From the NCBI RefSeq assembly GCF_000801105.2, contig NC_079517.1, positions 20,159,579 to 20,223,578 on the forward strand: DNA of 64,000 nucleotides, given 5' to 3'. Position 1 is the stretch's first letter; each line of letters starts with the position of its first letter. Origin of the DNA: Raphanus sativus (lineage: Eukaryota; Streptophyta; Magnoliopsida; Brassicales; Brassicaceae). The notes under the pieces are model-generated. The model did no database searches. It saw only the letters and a list, made by a program, of their open reading frames with translations, and was not told the DNA's origin. Of the stretch, positions 11,800-24,680 are shown piece after piece. A program made the position numbers and the translations under genes.

Positions 11800-13859
11800 G
11801 GTTCTTCAAAGTTACTAATTAACATGATCGCGGCACATGGCAATTATATATTTATGATTGTGAATAACTAAAAATATATATACTAAGATCTTAATAAAAA
11901 CAAATTTTATTAAAAAGTAATTATAAATATTATTTTATAGTAATTTTCCTTTTTTAAAATCGTTATCAAAAGAAAGTTGCAAAATATTATTTGATAATAA
12001 TTTTTCTACTAATATTGTGACATGTGTTTAAACATATAATGATTAAAAATATATATAGTAAGATAATAAAAACTATTTTTTTCAAAAATACTTTTAAAAA
12101 TTATTTAATAATAACAAAAAATTTAAAAAATTATCTAGTTGTAATTCTCTCAGAAATTTTCCTTTTTCAAAATCCTAAAAAATAGATTTGCAAACAATTT
12201 CCTTTTTATTAGTAGTTCTTCTTTCCTAAAATCCTAAATAAAAGAAAATTCTAAGAAAAAAGCTCTTTTCTAATCTTAACCAATTAAGATTTTTTTCTTT
12301 AAGAAAAACAATTCTGACCAGAGATAATTGTAAACTTTTATTTAATAATAAGTTAACTTAAAATAAATTAATGATAAACACGATAGTAACAATTATTTAA
12401 TTAACAAGAAAAATTTTAAAAACACAGTAATTTCCTTTTTTAAAATCCTAATCAAAAGATTATTGCAACAGATTATTTGACAATAATTTTCCTTCTAATA
12501 TTGTGACATGTGTTTAAATATATAATGATTAAAATATATATAATATGATAGTAAAAACGAATTTTGAAAAAAAATATTTAGTACTAATTCTTTTAGAAAT
12601 ATTCCTTCTTCAAAATCCTAAAAACTAGATTTAAAAACAATTTCCTTTTAGTAGTTCTTATTTTCTTAAAATCCTAAATAAAAGAGATTTCTAAAAAAAG
12701 TTTTATTCTAATCTTAAACAGTTAAGAGTTTTTTCTTTTTTTTTAAAAAAAAACTTTACCATAGAAAATTGTAAAATCTTTTTTTAGTAGTATTTTTTTG
12801 ATTAAAAACAAATTAATGATAAACATGATAGTAATAATTGTTTAATTAAAAAGAAAATTGTAAAAATATTAGTGATATTGAAAAAAAGAATTTTGAAAAT
12901 GGATTTTTTTTAAATAGTTAATATTAACTGGAAATAATTATTTGATAGAAATTTAATTTTTCAAAATATTTTGTAGTTGTTAGACAAAACAACTATTAGA
13001 CAAAAGATAATTGTAAAACATTATGTAATATTAATTTTCTTTTCTAAAATCTTATAAAACTGTAGAATAATATTTAGTAGTTATTTTAATTTTTGTATGA
13101 AAAAATAATAAACAAAAGAACATTTTTAAATCCTAACCAAAAGAGAATTGTAAAAATTTATTTGATAATATTTTTGAGAGAGTATTTGATGATAAACATG
13201 ATAATAAAACTTATTTAATAAATAAAAATGTATAATTAGCATTGATACACATTGTAAAAATAGTAACTTTAAAATTATTTAATTATAACTAAAAATAATT
13301 AGTTGATAGCAATTTTTATTGAAATTCTAAAGATAATAAGTTATATGACAATTTTTCTTTTCTAAATTCTTAAACAAAATTGTAAAAAATTATTTAATAT
13401 TATTTTTTATTTTAATAGTAAATAAAATGAGATTTATAAAATAAAATGTTTTCTCTTTCAGAAATCCTAACAAGATAAACTTTTAAAGACTTATTTAATA
13501 ATAAAAAATTAGTACATAAGAACATGTATAATGTTGTCATTAGGTCGATTGGTGTATTTGATCTTCGTTTCTTTTTACTTTCATTCAATTTAGGTCGTGT
13601 TCAATTTAAATGTTTAGGTATAGTACCTTTTTCTAATCCTAAGTACAAAGTTTATAACAATTTATTTATGCACCATGATTATAAAATACAAATATAAACT
13701 TGAACTTATGCGTGAAAATAAGTTTTAATTATAAAATAAATCTCAAAAAATATACAAAAAAAATTATAAAACTATAATAAAATAATTTATTAATTTATTG
13801 TTTTTATTAAATTAAAACATCAAGCAAAACCCGTTGCAACTTAACAGGCTCATATCTTG
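11800..13859 (+). mobile_element. Helitron C, 5'-truncated
   Basis: From GGTTCTTCAAAGTTACTAAT the sequence matches the 5' regions of Helitrons A and B but lacks the first 15-20 bases. The 3' end carries a decayed form of Helitron B's terminal hairpin (CCCGTTGCAAC... with AACAGGCTCATAT) and ends CTTG|T instead of CTRR|T. It is an old, AT-rich, non-coding copy. Confidence 0.6.
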
Positions 13860-14715
13860 TTTTGAATAAATATATCATATGTAAGTTTCTACTAGTTGTT
13901 CATTTTTTTTCTTTTTTGAATTATTTTTAGGGTAGATCTAACCAAATTTACAAATGAAATCATTCTGTATATTAGGGTAAAATATTACTTAATTAATAAT
14001 AATAATTATTATTTTTTAATTAATTATTATTTTCTTAAAAATAGTTTAGAGTGTAATTTCTCTTATCTTAATTAATGTATACAATCAATAAAATTCTAGT
14101 GGGTGATGGATTTTATTTTAAGGGTCAAAGACCAATTGACCCTAGAACAACCAACACAAAGTAATAAACCATTAGAGCCACATACTTTTGAAATTAAAGT
14201 AATTGGTTTATGCAAGATTTCAATTTTGTTTTGGCTAACACAAAGAGCCAAAAACTCTTAACCTAAACCAATTAAGACTTAGATTTAGAGTGACCCCAAG
14301 TCAAAAGTTCTAGTTTTTCTTCTATCTATATACTTGAGTGTATATCACTAAAATTCCAACACTAATCAAGAAAACTTAGAAAAATATACAAAAGTAAATC
14401 ATATCTAATCAAGAAACACCTATTGTTTACAAAGATATGTATATTCAATAGTGAATTTGTTGAGAGAGTATGTTGAAAAAGAGGAAAGAAAAGATGAGAA
14501 GCAGTGACTCTAAAGTGAAGAAGAAAAGAGACAAAGATAATAATAAAAATAAAGCTAAAGCATCAGTCTTTAGGAATCCACTAACTTTGATCTCATATCA
14601 TTAACAACCTTTTAAGCAAAATATGTTACAAGAGATGACTGGAAAACGCCCCCAAAATATAATCAGTAAACCCTAAATCTTATCCATTTTAAAAAATGAG
14701 CAAAAGATAGTACTA
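13860..14715. other. intergenic, downstream of the ATL46-like gene
   Basis: AT-rich with no coding signal. The last 200 bases before 14716 probably include the 3' UTR of the minus-strand RING gene. Confidence 0.5.
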
Positions 14716-15762
14716 CTAACTTTCATTGTTCTCCAGCTTCTTATGATCTTCCAACCATGGAAGTTTTGGAAGATCATCAACGTTAAGGGAAGAAGAAGGC
14801 AACCTTCTCTGAGCATCTGAAGAGAAGTTATCTTTCTTAGGCCACAACCAAATCTTTGAAACTGAAAAGCTCTCTCCTTTAGCCACAACACTAGTACTGA
14901 TCTTCTTCTCATCTGATGATAATGATGATGAAGAATCCCCAATCTGCTCCTGAGATTCTTTGTCTTGAGGTTTCAAAAGCCGTTGCCTATCTTTGCAAAA
15001 GGGGAGTTTAAGCTCAGAGTTAGCGAGTATATACTGATAAGAACCCATTGAGAAACATCTCCTCGCATCTAGATTACTACTACTAGTCTCACCTCCACCA
15101 GCAACAACACCACCAACATTGTCAAGCCTCTTGAACTTCCCTAACCTCACCGGTAAAACCCCTTTCTCCACAACGACTTCTTGAATCTCCATAGCTTTCT
15201 CGGCTTCGTCGTCTCTTATATCATCGAAGTCAAACATGGGATTCTCCATGGAGAAACCAGGGGAGAAGAGAGTGGCACGACAAAGAGGACAAGTAGAGTT
15301 AGACTGAAGCCAAGTGTCAATACAGTTAAGATGAAAAGCGTGGCTACACGTCGGCAACAGCCTCAGCTTATCTTTCTCAGTAAACTCACAGAGACAAACC
15401 GCACAATCAAACGGCTCCTTGGAGGCACCGACCATTTCTTTGTAGTGGAAAACAGGCAAAGCGTCGATGAAAGCTTGGTCAAGACCAGAGTCGTTAAGAT
15501 GGAACAGCTGTTGAAGCTGTCTTTGGAGAGCATCAGTAGTTGAGATCTGGGGGTATCTATTAGACCTCGAAGGATGCTTGGTGAGAAACCTAACGAGCAA
15601 ATGAAGAAGGCCAGAGATGAAGAACAAGACAGCTAGAATCACAATCACGAATAGAACCGCCGGGCTGATTCTGTTACCGGAAGAAGACGGTGGCGGCGGA
15701 GGCGGCGGGTACGCAAAGGTACCGTCTTTTTGCTCAATTGCGAATCGAACCCAAGAAGACAT
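14716..15762 (-). CDS. ATL46: RING-H2 finger protein ATL46-like, E3 ubiquitin ligase
   Basis: Single-exon gene, 348 aa from the ATG at 15762 (MSSWVRF). The frame is open three codons further upstream, but without an ATG. Order of parts: a proline run (19-25), a membrane helix at about 33-60 ([15 protein letters not shown]), then the ATL-family GLD motif at 93-95 and a perfect RING-H2 with C120, C123, C139, H141, H144, C147, C158 and C161. Spacing C-x2-C-x15-C-x-H-x2-H-x2-C-x10-C-x2-C includes the ATL-typical Pro and Trp (W151). Long C-terminal region with [24 protein letters not shown] and DLPKLPW blocks matches ATL46 as I remember it. Such proteins are membrane-anchored E3 ligases that pass ubiquitin from an E2 to substrates. 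No lesion is seen, so it is likely functional. Assignment to ATL46 rather than its paralogue ATL47 is from memory. Confidence 0.93.
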   Translation of the reverse strand: MSSWVRFAIEQKDGTFAYPPPPPPPSSSGNRISPAVLFVIVILAVLFFISGLLHLLVRFLTKHPSRSNRYPQISTTDALQRQLQQLFHLNDSGLDQAFIDALPVFHYKEMVGASKEPFDCAVCLCEFTEKDKLRLLPTCSHAFHLNCIDTWLQSNSTCPLCRATLFSPGFSMENPMFDFDDIRDDEAEKAMEIQEVVVEKGVLPVRLGKFKRLDNVGGVVAGGGETSSSNLDARRCFSMGSYQYILANSELKLPFCKDRQRLLKPQDKESQEQIGDSSSSLSSDEKKISTSVVAKGESFSVSKIWLWPKKDNFSSDAQRRLPSSSLNVDDLPKLPWLEDHKKLENNES

Positions 15763-15884
15763 GTTTTGCAAGAAGATCTCTCAATTATCAAGATCCACCC
15801 TTCTAATCAAAGAGCGCTTGGTTCTTCTTCTTCTCCTCTGTCAGATTTGCAGAGAAAGAAGAGAGTAAAGTAACTCTTTTTCTT

Positions 15885-15899
15885 TCTCTCTCTCTCTCT
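15885..15899. repeat. (CT)n run in the 5' leader of the ATL46-like gene
   Basis: Short CT repeat within a longer CT-rich tract (about 15870-15920). It reads as GA on the gene's strand, about 120 bases before its start. Pyrimidine/GA tracts of this sort are usual in plant leaders. Confidence 0.7.
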
Positions 15900-16321
15900 T
15901 AGCCTTTTCTTTTCTTTTCTTGAGCTTTAATGGTGGAAATAGAAAACCACAAGAAAATGACGACAATGTGATGTTTTAATTTTTCGAAGTGCGAGGCAAA
16001 GTTGAAAACAACATGTAATAAGGAAATAAAGTAAAAGCTTTGAAAATGAAAAAAACAAAATTAAATCAAACTAATTGAAGCTTTTTTGTTGTTCAAAAAA
16101 AAAAATTGAAGCTTTTAGATTTGGGCCCACGTGCATAGATGAACGAGTTGATGTCAGATGGTCAACTCCAAAGACTGACGGTTTCCTAAGTCTCTGGTCT
16201 TATGTAAGATCCGTACTGGGCCGGCCCACACAGTCCAGTTCTATCATCTAAATCTAACTGTTGGATAAGCGGACACGCGATCTTGTTTGTGGTTAGGCGA
16301 TCTGGTTACAGTTTAGTTTAA

Positions 16322-16520
16322 CTAGATTCGTTCTCCGCGCTACGCGCGGAAAAATGTATTGATAGTTTATTTACCGATCATATATTTCAATGTTCGTGTT
16401 CGGAATGAGATTATTCTATTTCTTAAAGCAATAAGAAAGTCGACGAATTATTTAGCAGTGTTTAATTTAGGGGTTGTTCCGCCCTACGGACGGTTGAGTT
16501 TACGGTAAAATTATTTTATA
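16322..16520 (-). mobile_element. Helitron 3' terminus (E), minus orientation
   Basis: A|CTAG at 16321-16325 followed by the hairpin CCGCGCTACGCGCGG. A second terminus-like hairpin (CCGCCCTACGGACGG) lies at about 16480-16494. The 5' end to the right was not located, so only the terminus is listed; the body may run to about 16990. Confidence 0.55.
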
Positions 16521-17014
16521 TAACATTTTAGAGATTGTTTTAAATTAAACATGATAAAAATCATACTGTAATTTAATTTAACTTTGTTAATTTTAGTTGG
16601 AAGAACCACTAATGTTTTGTTTTCTAAAAGAAGACAAAATTCAAAATTAAAATTTTAAAAATGTAATGGTTTATTTTTTTTATTTTTGTTTCACTTCGAT
16701 ATAGTCGAAAAAATCTAAAGTAAGAATACATAATACATTTTTCATAAGAGTTTCAAATTATAAAATTATCAATCTAATTAATTTTCTCACAATGATAAAC
16801 TAATCCATCTCCAAGATAAATCAACTGAGAATATAAATGTCATGTGATAAAATTATAAAAAGTAATATCTTAAAATACTATATAAATAGTTTCATTAATT
16901 TCATAGATAATAATTAATATATTTTATTTAACGACAAATGATATTTATAATATATGTCTGTTTCAATTTATAATGAAATATGATTTAACTTTTAGTGTTT
17001 GAGCAGAAGACTCT

Positions 17015-17281
17015 CTATGCTAAACCATAAAGCCGAAAAAATACAATCCTCACAGAAGTAATACTTGCATTTGGTGACAAATAGAGCCATGAAAGGCTCT
17101 TTGCAAAGGGGAATGTACCTCTGTCTTTGTAGCTATTGTTGTTAGTATCATCATTATCCTCATCTTTAATTCCCATATCTTTATTTCTCTTCATAACTCT
17201 CTCTGTCTTTTCCCACTCTTTTTCTATCCTCATCCCAGTTTGTAATCTCCATTGTGATGCAAGACTTACATCCATCTCCAT
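17015..17281 (-). other. open frame of 88 codons, unrecognised
   Basis: The minus strand reads a hydrophilic, charged peptide (QWRLQTGMRIEKEWEKTE near the start, then an Asp/Asn-rich tract) followed by a less convincing tail. A GT after codon about 53 (GAG|GTACAT) could be an exon end. I do not recognise the family. It could be a gene fragment or chance. Confidence 0.25.
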
Positions 17282-17535
17282 ATCTGCACTTTCCGTTTTC
17301 TTTGATCCTTACAAATTTTTGGCTAGCAATCAAATCTAGATGAGATACAATGATATGAGAAGAAGCTTTTAATGGCCCGGGTAAGCCTTCAACTACTTCG
17401 TCATATATTGTATGATGATCAGATTCATGCTATACATAGTTGTACGATTTCCTCAATTTTGAATTTATGATAATCATAATTATGTCTTCTTATTTCACAT
17501 TGTCCAAAAAGACATCACTTTTCGACTTCGGCCTC

Positions 17536-18566
17536 GATTGGTACATCTGATGAAGAAACAGTAGCAGTATGCTATAAAAGCAGTATGCTGCAGAAGCTGT
17601 ATGCTCTCGTTAAAACTTTCGATAAGATGATTGGTAGAACAGTAGCAGTATACAACTTTATTTTTTTATAAAAGTTATTATATAATATATTTATTTTAAA
17701 ATAATATATATTATTAATATTAATATATTAATATTATTTTTAATAACAAATATATTATTAATATTAATATATTAATATTATTTTTAATAATATTAATATT
17801 AAAAGATTAATATTAATAATATAGTATTTGTTGAAAAATATATATATATATATATATATTAAATTATAATATATATTAATAATATATATTTTATTAAAAA
17901 TAATGAATCTTAATTAATAACATAATTTAAATTTTAAATGTGAAATATTATTATTTAAAAAATAAATGTAAAATTTATTTAAAATATAAATTAATTTTGA
18001 ATATTAGTAAATAAAATAAATAAAATATAAATATATTTTTTGATATAAAATAATTTGAATATTATTAAATAAATAAATAAATAAATTATCATTATATATA
18101 TATATTTATTTTATATATTAATATATAAAAGAGATATAATTAATTTATTTTATTTCCTGATTTCAAAAATTATGTTTATATAAAAATAAAATTTACAATT
18201 AAAATATCTATTTTTAAAAATAACATTTCACATTTAAAATATAATATAATTTATATAACTAAATTATATATTAAATGTGAAATACTATTTTTAAAAAGTA
18301 TTTATATTGTAAATTTATTTTAGAAATCAAAATTTCATTTTCTGGATATAAAAGTAATTTTATGATATTATTAAATCAAATAAATGAACTAATTATATAT
18401 TTTTCTTAAATTTATAAATTGTAAACGCAAATGCTCTTCCAAAAGCTTCATATGAGAGCATTTGGAGAGCATTAACATTTAATAAATGATTTTCTAAATG
18501 CTTTTCTAACAAATATTGATTGGATAATGTAGAGCATAATACTAATGCTAATGCTCTACCAATCAA
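17536..18566. mobile_element. possible AT-rich non-autonomous DNA transposon
   Basis: The left end has GATTGGTACATCTGATGAAG, echoed at about 17630 as GATTGGTAGAACAGTAGCAG. The right end carries the inverted form, whose complement reads GATTGGTAGAGCATTAGCAT. The interior is almost pure A/T with tandem ATTAATAT motifs and a TA run near 17840-17860. Termini are degenerate and no target duplication is clear, so the class is not assigned. Confidence 0.35.
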
Positions 18567-18747
18567 GGTCTTCATCAACAATTTTTATTTTAATATAAAA
18601 ATGCAATCATGCTTGAATATTGTGTAATCACTAATAATTTAACCACTTTGTCATTAACTAATCTTGCACATTTGCTTTTTCTTTCATTATACAAAAAATA
18701 TATGTCCAATACCAATGATGCTTTTTTTTAAAGAAACAATCCCCTAG

Positions 18748-20162
18748 TCTATATTTGAGAAGTGATTTGCCACATGTCTTCTCTACAATCGTTTTCACAA
18801 AAAAAAATTGTGACGTAGCTATTAAGATTGATGACATGTCATATGGTTAAATATGACATGGACAATTACATTTAATGCTAATATATATTTTTGGAAATCT
18901 TTTTAGAATATGGCAATAACTCATATATTACATTTAATATTGATTTATATTTTTGGTAAACTTTGTAGAATATGGTAATAACTCATAAATCATCACTAAA
19001 ATAAATATATTCAAATATGATATTTTGAATTTCGAAATATTATATAATTTTACTTTTATAATAATAATAAATTTATTATCTAAAATTTTCTAAATTTTCT
19101 GAATTAAAAAAAAAAAAATCGTAATATCATTAGTTTCTTTTAAATATCTACAAATTATATAAATATTATTTAGTTTTAAATTTTGATAACTATACAATTT
19201 TATATGATTTTTAGTAATTTTGTACAAGTTGATTTAATAATTTAACCAAATGAAATAAATAATTTTTTTTATCTAAGATTTTAACTTTATATATATACAT
19301 ATATATTCTTAAATATAATTTAAAATAAAAAAGATATTTTCTCTTAATTTTATGCTTAATTAATGATATTTATATTAATTATTAGTCAAAATAATAAAAT
19401 ATATAATATTAATAAATTACATTTTAAAATATAAAATTTAACTTTTAAAAAATTCATCACTACACATGGTGCATGAAAACACCTAGATTAATAATTGTGA
19501 CATAACTACTAAAATTGATGACATGTCTTATAGATTAATATGACATGGACAATTATATTTAATGTTAATTTATATTTTTGATAAAAAATTTAAAATATGG
19601 TAATAACTCATATATTATATTTATTATCGATTTATATTTTTGGACTTTTTAAAAATATGGCAATAACGCATAAATCATCATTAAAATAAATATATTCAAT
19701 TATGGCATTTCAAATTTTGAAATATCATTTAAATTAAAAATATTTCAAAAATATATACATATTTTTAGAAAATTATAAAATTAAATCATAAAATCAAATT
19801 AAACCGTAAAATCATTAGTTTTTTATATATATTTACAGATTTTATAAATATTATTTAATTTTAATTTTTGACAATTCTGAAATTTTACATATTTATTTAA
19901 TATATTTAATGAAAATAAATAGATAGAAAAATCTACCTAAGATTATAATTTTAAATATATACATGCACATTCTTAAATATAATTCAAAATAAACAAAATT
20001 GGTTTTATCTTAATTTTAATATTCAGTTAAATCAAATTTATATTAAAATATTAATAAAAAAGGAAATTTATAATATTAATAAAAAATAAATATAATTTAT
20101 ATTTATCTTTTAAAAAATATTTTAAAACTCTTTTACTGCACATGGTGCAGGAAAACACCTAG
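18748..20162 (+). mobile_element. Helitron D with duplicated 3' end
   Basis: The 5' end is TCTATATTTGAGAAGTGATT (with GCCACATGTC following), a crucifer Helitron start. The 3' end at 20159-20162 is CTAG|T after a CATGGTGCAG/GAAAACAC segment. A second, nearly equal terminus (CACATGGTGCATGAAAACAC then CTAG) lies at 19483-19486. The bodies before the two termini are imperfect repeats of about 680 bases. Non-coding. Confidence 0.75.
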
Positions 20163-21508
20163 TACATCGTTAAAAACAATTACGCGCTGAATGTTGTTTG
20201 ATATATAATGTGCGGTTTTTCTAGGACAATAACTTTCAATCTAGGATACAATTTGATGATCACGCAAACCACTTATCCAGTCGATCATATATTATTGTGG
20301 ACACTGTACTTCTTTCTTGACCAGCCACAAGATTTCGTTGAGCTCTCTACATATATAAAAAAGTAACGGAGTCTCAAATAGGTATCAGATACAATATCTT
20401 TGATTACTCAGTTTTGTGAAACATATACATATTTATCTCAAATAAGCGAAAAACAAAGAATACAATGCAACGAAAGTTTTCAAAGATCATCTTGCTGTTC
20501 AGAAACTCTATATCAGATTTGTTCATCTACTTCTCTGGTCGTTTATCCTGTCACAGCGAGCAGTGCCATATCCTCTTCATCAGCTCTAACATCCTTAATC
20601 CTTGAAAGCTCTTATTATTTCTCTTCTTGCTGCTCTAGTGATAATAAAAAGTCCGTTTAATAAAGATCCTTATATCTCTTAATCTTGGAGGTGCTTTGAC
20701 TCCTACAAACAACAAAAAGCAAGAGCCAGAAGGTTTTTATATAAGTTCTTTTCGTCTGACAGTCTCGGTCTGAGTCATGGCATACAAACCCATGATGCCT
20801 GCTGGGAATAAAAAGAATCAAGATCAAGACAACTCTGAGTGCTCTCTTTTTTCTGGAGAAAATAGAATTAAGAACATACCTGAGTTTTGGTCATGGAGTG
20901 GAAACTGATGAGTTGATCAGACATGTTAGTAGCTTGATGAGAAACCCAAGAATAGTGATCAGCAACAATTGCATCCCAATCCATTTAGTAAGAAACAATT
21001 CCTGACATATAAAACTCACAGAATTAACTATATATTAATGGACCAATGCTATAAAGGAGATACATATATAAGCTTAGACGGCTAAACAAACTAAATCACT
21101 TGGACTAAAACCAGTGATATATTCATAATTAAAAAAAAGTATGCAGTGTGCAGTATAGGGATGCATATTAATTAAAAAAAGTTTAAAATCACACAAAGAA
21201 GGAGCAGAGACCTTAACAACTTGGTGATGTGGCAAACTGTAGCAGTCCCTAGAAGCTTGAACTCGAGCCATTTATGAGCGTATAGAGCTGAAATCAGGCA
21301 GAAATAAATACCAACAAAAGGAAAAAGATCTGTCGTTAGATATGATAGGGACCAACCCAAAAAAGATAACAAAACATCAAAACTCTGATCATATGGTTGT
21401 AACGAAAATACTCCGGGATTTCTAAGCAAGAGTAAGGATATATGTTTAGAGAATAACCTATCATAACTCTAAATTAAAATAGAGAAGACAGAGATTCTCA
21501 ACAGATAC
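20163..21508. other. spacer with exon-like fragments, unresolved
   Basis: Two minus-strand pieces look exon-like because they are flanked by AG and GT. One is at about 20880-20980, where two frames are open: MDWDAIVADHYSWVSHQ, or the hydrophobic KWIGMQLLLITILGFLIK. The other is at about 20745-20795. A further piece at about 21190-21285 reads LYAHKWLEFKLLGTATV. I cannot assign a family. No kinase C-lobe motif (DFG, APE) was found, although this is where the broken kinase's 3' half would be expected. Confidence 0.25.
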
Positions 21509-22638
21509 TTTACGTCACGGTGAACAATCTTCTGTGAATGAAGGTGACTCAACCTGAAAAAGCAACAGAGTTTTTTAAAAGATGCTTCTTCTTAATAAAA
21601 TCACTGTCAGAAAAGGGAAGGGTGCTAATACCCCCTAGCGAGGTCAAGAGCGAGCTGAACAACAACACTAAATGCTAACTTTCTTCTTCTGTTCTTGATC
21701 ATGAAGGATTTCAAAGCACCACCTCGAAGTTATTCAACAACAACACAACATATACTGTTTGGCATTGCTAGTGGACCACTCTTTGTTGGTAGTTGTAAAC
21801 ATGATGCACCCATTGTAGCTCCTATGAACTGCAAATTTCAAATGATATCCTCACCATCAATATCTGATAGTGATTGTAAGAAAAGGGTAACTGCGTAAGT
21901 AAAATATGTACCTTAGTAACATTTGGATGGTCCAGTTTATGCCAAACAGCAACTTCCTGAGCAAAATCTGCCTTCAAAGACACAATCTCAGCTTCTGAAC
22001 TATGCCTTTCCTCACCCCAATCAAGCAGCTTCACTGCTCAGTTTTACCACAATGATTAGCTCAATTTAATTACAGTAATAAAGCTTCTTTAAATATTTGC
22101 ATTCATGGAATCTATTAGCCATTCATCCCCATTTTTTCTCCTTAAATTAAATTCTTGAAAAGGAGAGATTGGGACAACAACAGCTGGAATCACATGAAAG
22201 AGATCCACAAAGCAAGAATCATAATTAGCCAAGTAGGCTTTTCTAGTAGCTGAAAAAACTTAAACCCGTGTCGGCTTCACCGAGATCACAAGAGTCACCC
22301 ACTAACAAAATAAACTAAATTTATTTAGCAAACTTAATCAAAGCTTTTTTTTTCTTTTTCTTTTTCTTCCAGAAATAGATGAATCTGAAAAGCAACTTTT
22401 TGTTCAAGTAAAAAGCTGTAAGAAAAAATCAGAGACAGCGACAGAGTACGGCTCAATGTTGTAACTTAAAGTAATCTGATTTAACTGTAAGACTAAAAGT
22501 TTCAACGTAAACAACACTTTACAGTTACTAAATCATATAATAAAAAGGGGAAATACTTAGAACGATGGAAGATAAAACGACGGTTAGGTGACTCACCGGC
22601 GACATCTTGACCGTCGTAGACACCACGAAGCTCTGTTA
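21509..22638 (-). pseudogene. Raf-like protein kinase pseudogene, 5' half of kinase domain
   Basis: Four exons with GT-AG borders on the minus strand: 22638-22597, 22033-21912, 21828-21632 and 21553-21509. Joined in phase they read the N-lobe of a plant Raf-like MAPKKK of the MRK1/CBC type: GVYDGQDVAVKLLDWGEE (VAVK carries the ATP-binding lysine), QEVAVWHKLDHPNVTK, FIGATMG, NSICCVVVE, GGALKSF, QLALDLARG and the catalytic loop IVHRDVK. A TAA at 21732-21730 replaces the codon after VVVE, where family members have Tyr. The activation segment and C-lobe are absent downstream and no N-terminal exon was found. Introns are kept, so it arose by DNA duplication, not retroposition. Some decay is certain; transcription is unknown. 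Confidence 0.82.
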
Positions 22639-23953
22639 CTGAAAATTCATTCCAAAAGCTAAAGTCTATTATTTCACTCTTAACATCTGTAAACTCACAT
22701 GTTTTTATCCCTAACGAAATCAGAGACTTGTTAAAGCTTCAAGTTTTTTTTTTGTTTCACCAGCAATTCTATCCCTAGTAATTGCGAATCTTGTCACTAA
22801 AGGTCTCGCTATTAAAAATCTCTCCGGTAAACTTTTGGCGTCGAACGGAAACCTGAAACATGTTCAGAAAAGAGCTAATCAGTCAATGAGGTTGAGAGAT
22901 AACACTGAAAAAAGTTGTAAAGATGTTCTTCGAGAACATTCTTAAACGTTTGATCAAATTCAAATATCGATTCTAAGAGAGATCAGAATATAGGGTTTTG
23001 GTTTGTAGACATGAAAGGGGGAAAATATATGAATAAGGAGAAAAGGAAGGAGGTGAAACGTATTCATTAAGACGATATTGAAGAACTCCACTGATTGATG
23101 ACAAATAGGCTCAGTAACAGTGAATGTATGAAGAGGAAAGGAGAAGATGAGAACAAAGGAAAGAGACGATATAGTTTCAAAACGGCGTCTATCGTAAGAT
23201 AACATTAATCTAAGTCCATAACATTAACTGGGCTATGTTTTACGAAACCCAACAGAGAAATGCGATTGAAGCCCAACTGATTTGATTTAAGTGACAAATC
23301 TAACATGACAATTTTCTCTTCTCTGATTGGCCTGAATTAAATCGCTGACGTGGACATGCTCTCCTTTGATCTTATTAACTTTTTAATATAGTATTGATTA
23401 TCTGGTTTGTTAAACCAATCAATTTACAAACCAATTCCCCGTTCAATTTTTAATTTTAGTTAATTTTGTTTGGTTTTATTTAGTTTAATTATCTGGTTTG
23501 TTGAACTGAACTTTCAAAACGTTTGAAAACACCAAAGCAAAGTCTCTTTATCAATCATGATCACTGGATTCCGATTCGATTTGTTTTGGGTAGTTTGGTT
23601 TGGTTCGGTTCAGATTTGTCTTTATCAATCATCATCATTCAAGCCGAAAATGTCCAAATGGAAGTTATATTCTTCAGTTGGATGGTTGAGCTAATACAGG
23701 TCAATAGAGAGCCATATAACGGCTAATATAAATTCTTATGGTGTGTAATACTGCTCAAGTCAAGTTTGGATTCCTATTAATGGACTACTACTATTTTCAT
23801 ATTGTCTTCCACTGATAATATCTTTTGTTCTAAATAAGATAAACGTTACCATTGAGCAAGCGTGGTGGAACTGATCAACCTACAACAGGATTGCTTCTTA
23901 AACTCATTTTAGTTAAGAAAGAGTTTATTTTATTTTTTTGAGAACCTATCCAC
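22639..23953. other. intergenic, no recognised gene
   Basis: No coding pattern or element terminus is convincing. An open frame at 22960-23205 (minus) has low-complexity hydrophobic content and no recognised motif. Confidence 0.5.
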
Positions 23954-24680
23954 ATGAGAGGAGAAGAGACAGAAGCGTGGAGGTACTTTAGAAGAGATGT
24001 TGGGCCGTTTGCTGCAATGTTTGCAGTGGAGTGTGCCACGGTTGGGTCAAGCACGGTGTACAAGGCTGCTACCTTAAGAGGATTGAACTTCTATGTCTTT
24101 ATATTCTACACTTATGCATTTTCAACACTAATCCTTCTTCCACTTTCCATCATCTTTGGAAGGTATTGATCTTTCCTTGTATAAGCTATTTCAAGAAAAA
24201 ATGAACTCTTTTTATTTTTTTACATATATGTAGATCAAGAAGATTGCCTTCAGTCAAGTCTCCTATCTTCTTCAAGATTCTCTTACTTGGGCTTGTCGGG
24301 TAATAATAATATGGTCATGTTTCTAGATTCTATAGGAATTTTCTTGTTCTAGTTTCCTAATCTGGAAGGATCAGTTTCATGGTAGTTTTGGCTGGTTGTA
24401 AAGGAATAGAACATAGTTCTCCTACTGTTTCCTCTGCTATCAGCAACCTCACACCAGCTTTTACGTTCACCCTCGCCGTTCTCTTCAGGTTACATCCTTC
24501 TCTTTCTTTATGGTAGGCTATTTTCGTAACTCTAACTGGTTCTGGTTCTGGTTCCTTGGGTGACTCTTAAAGGATGGAACAAGTAAGGTTAAGAAGCTCG
24601 GCGACTCAGGCTAAAATCATCGGTGCAATAATATCTATATCTGGTGCTCTGGTTGTTGTGCTCTATAAAGACCCCACACT

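Noticed and set aside
15181..15868. Plus-strand open frames opposite the ATL46-like gene
   Set aside because: Shadows of a strongly conserved minus-strand coding region.
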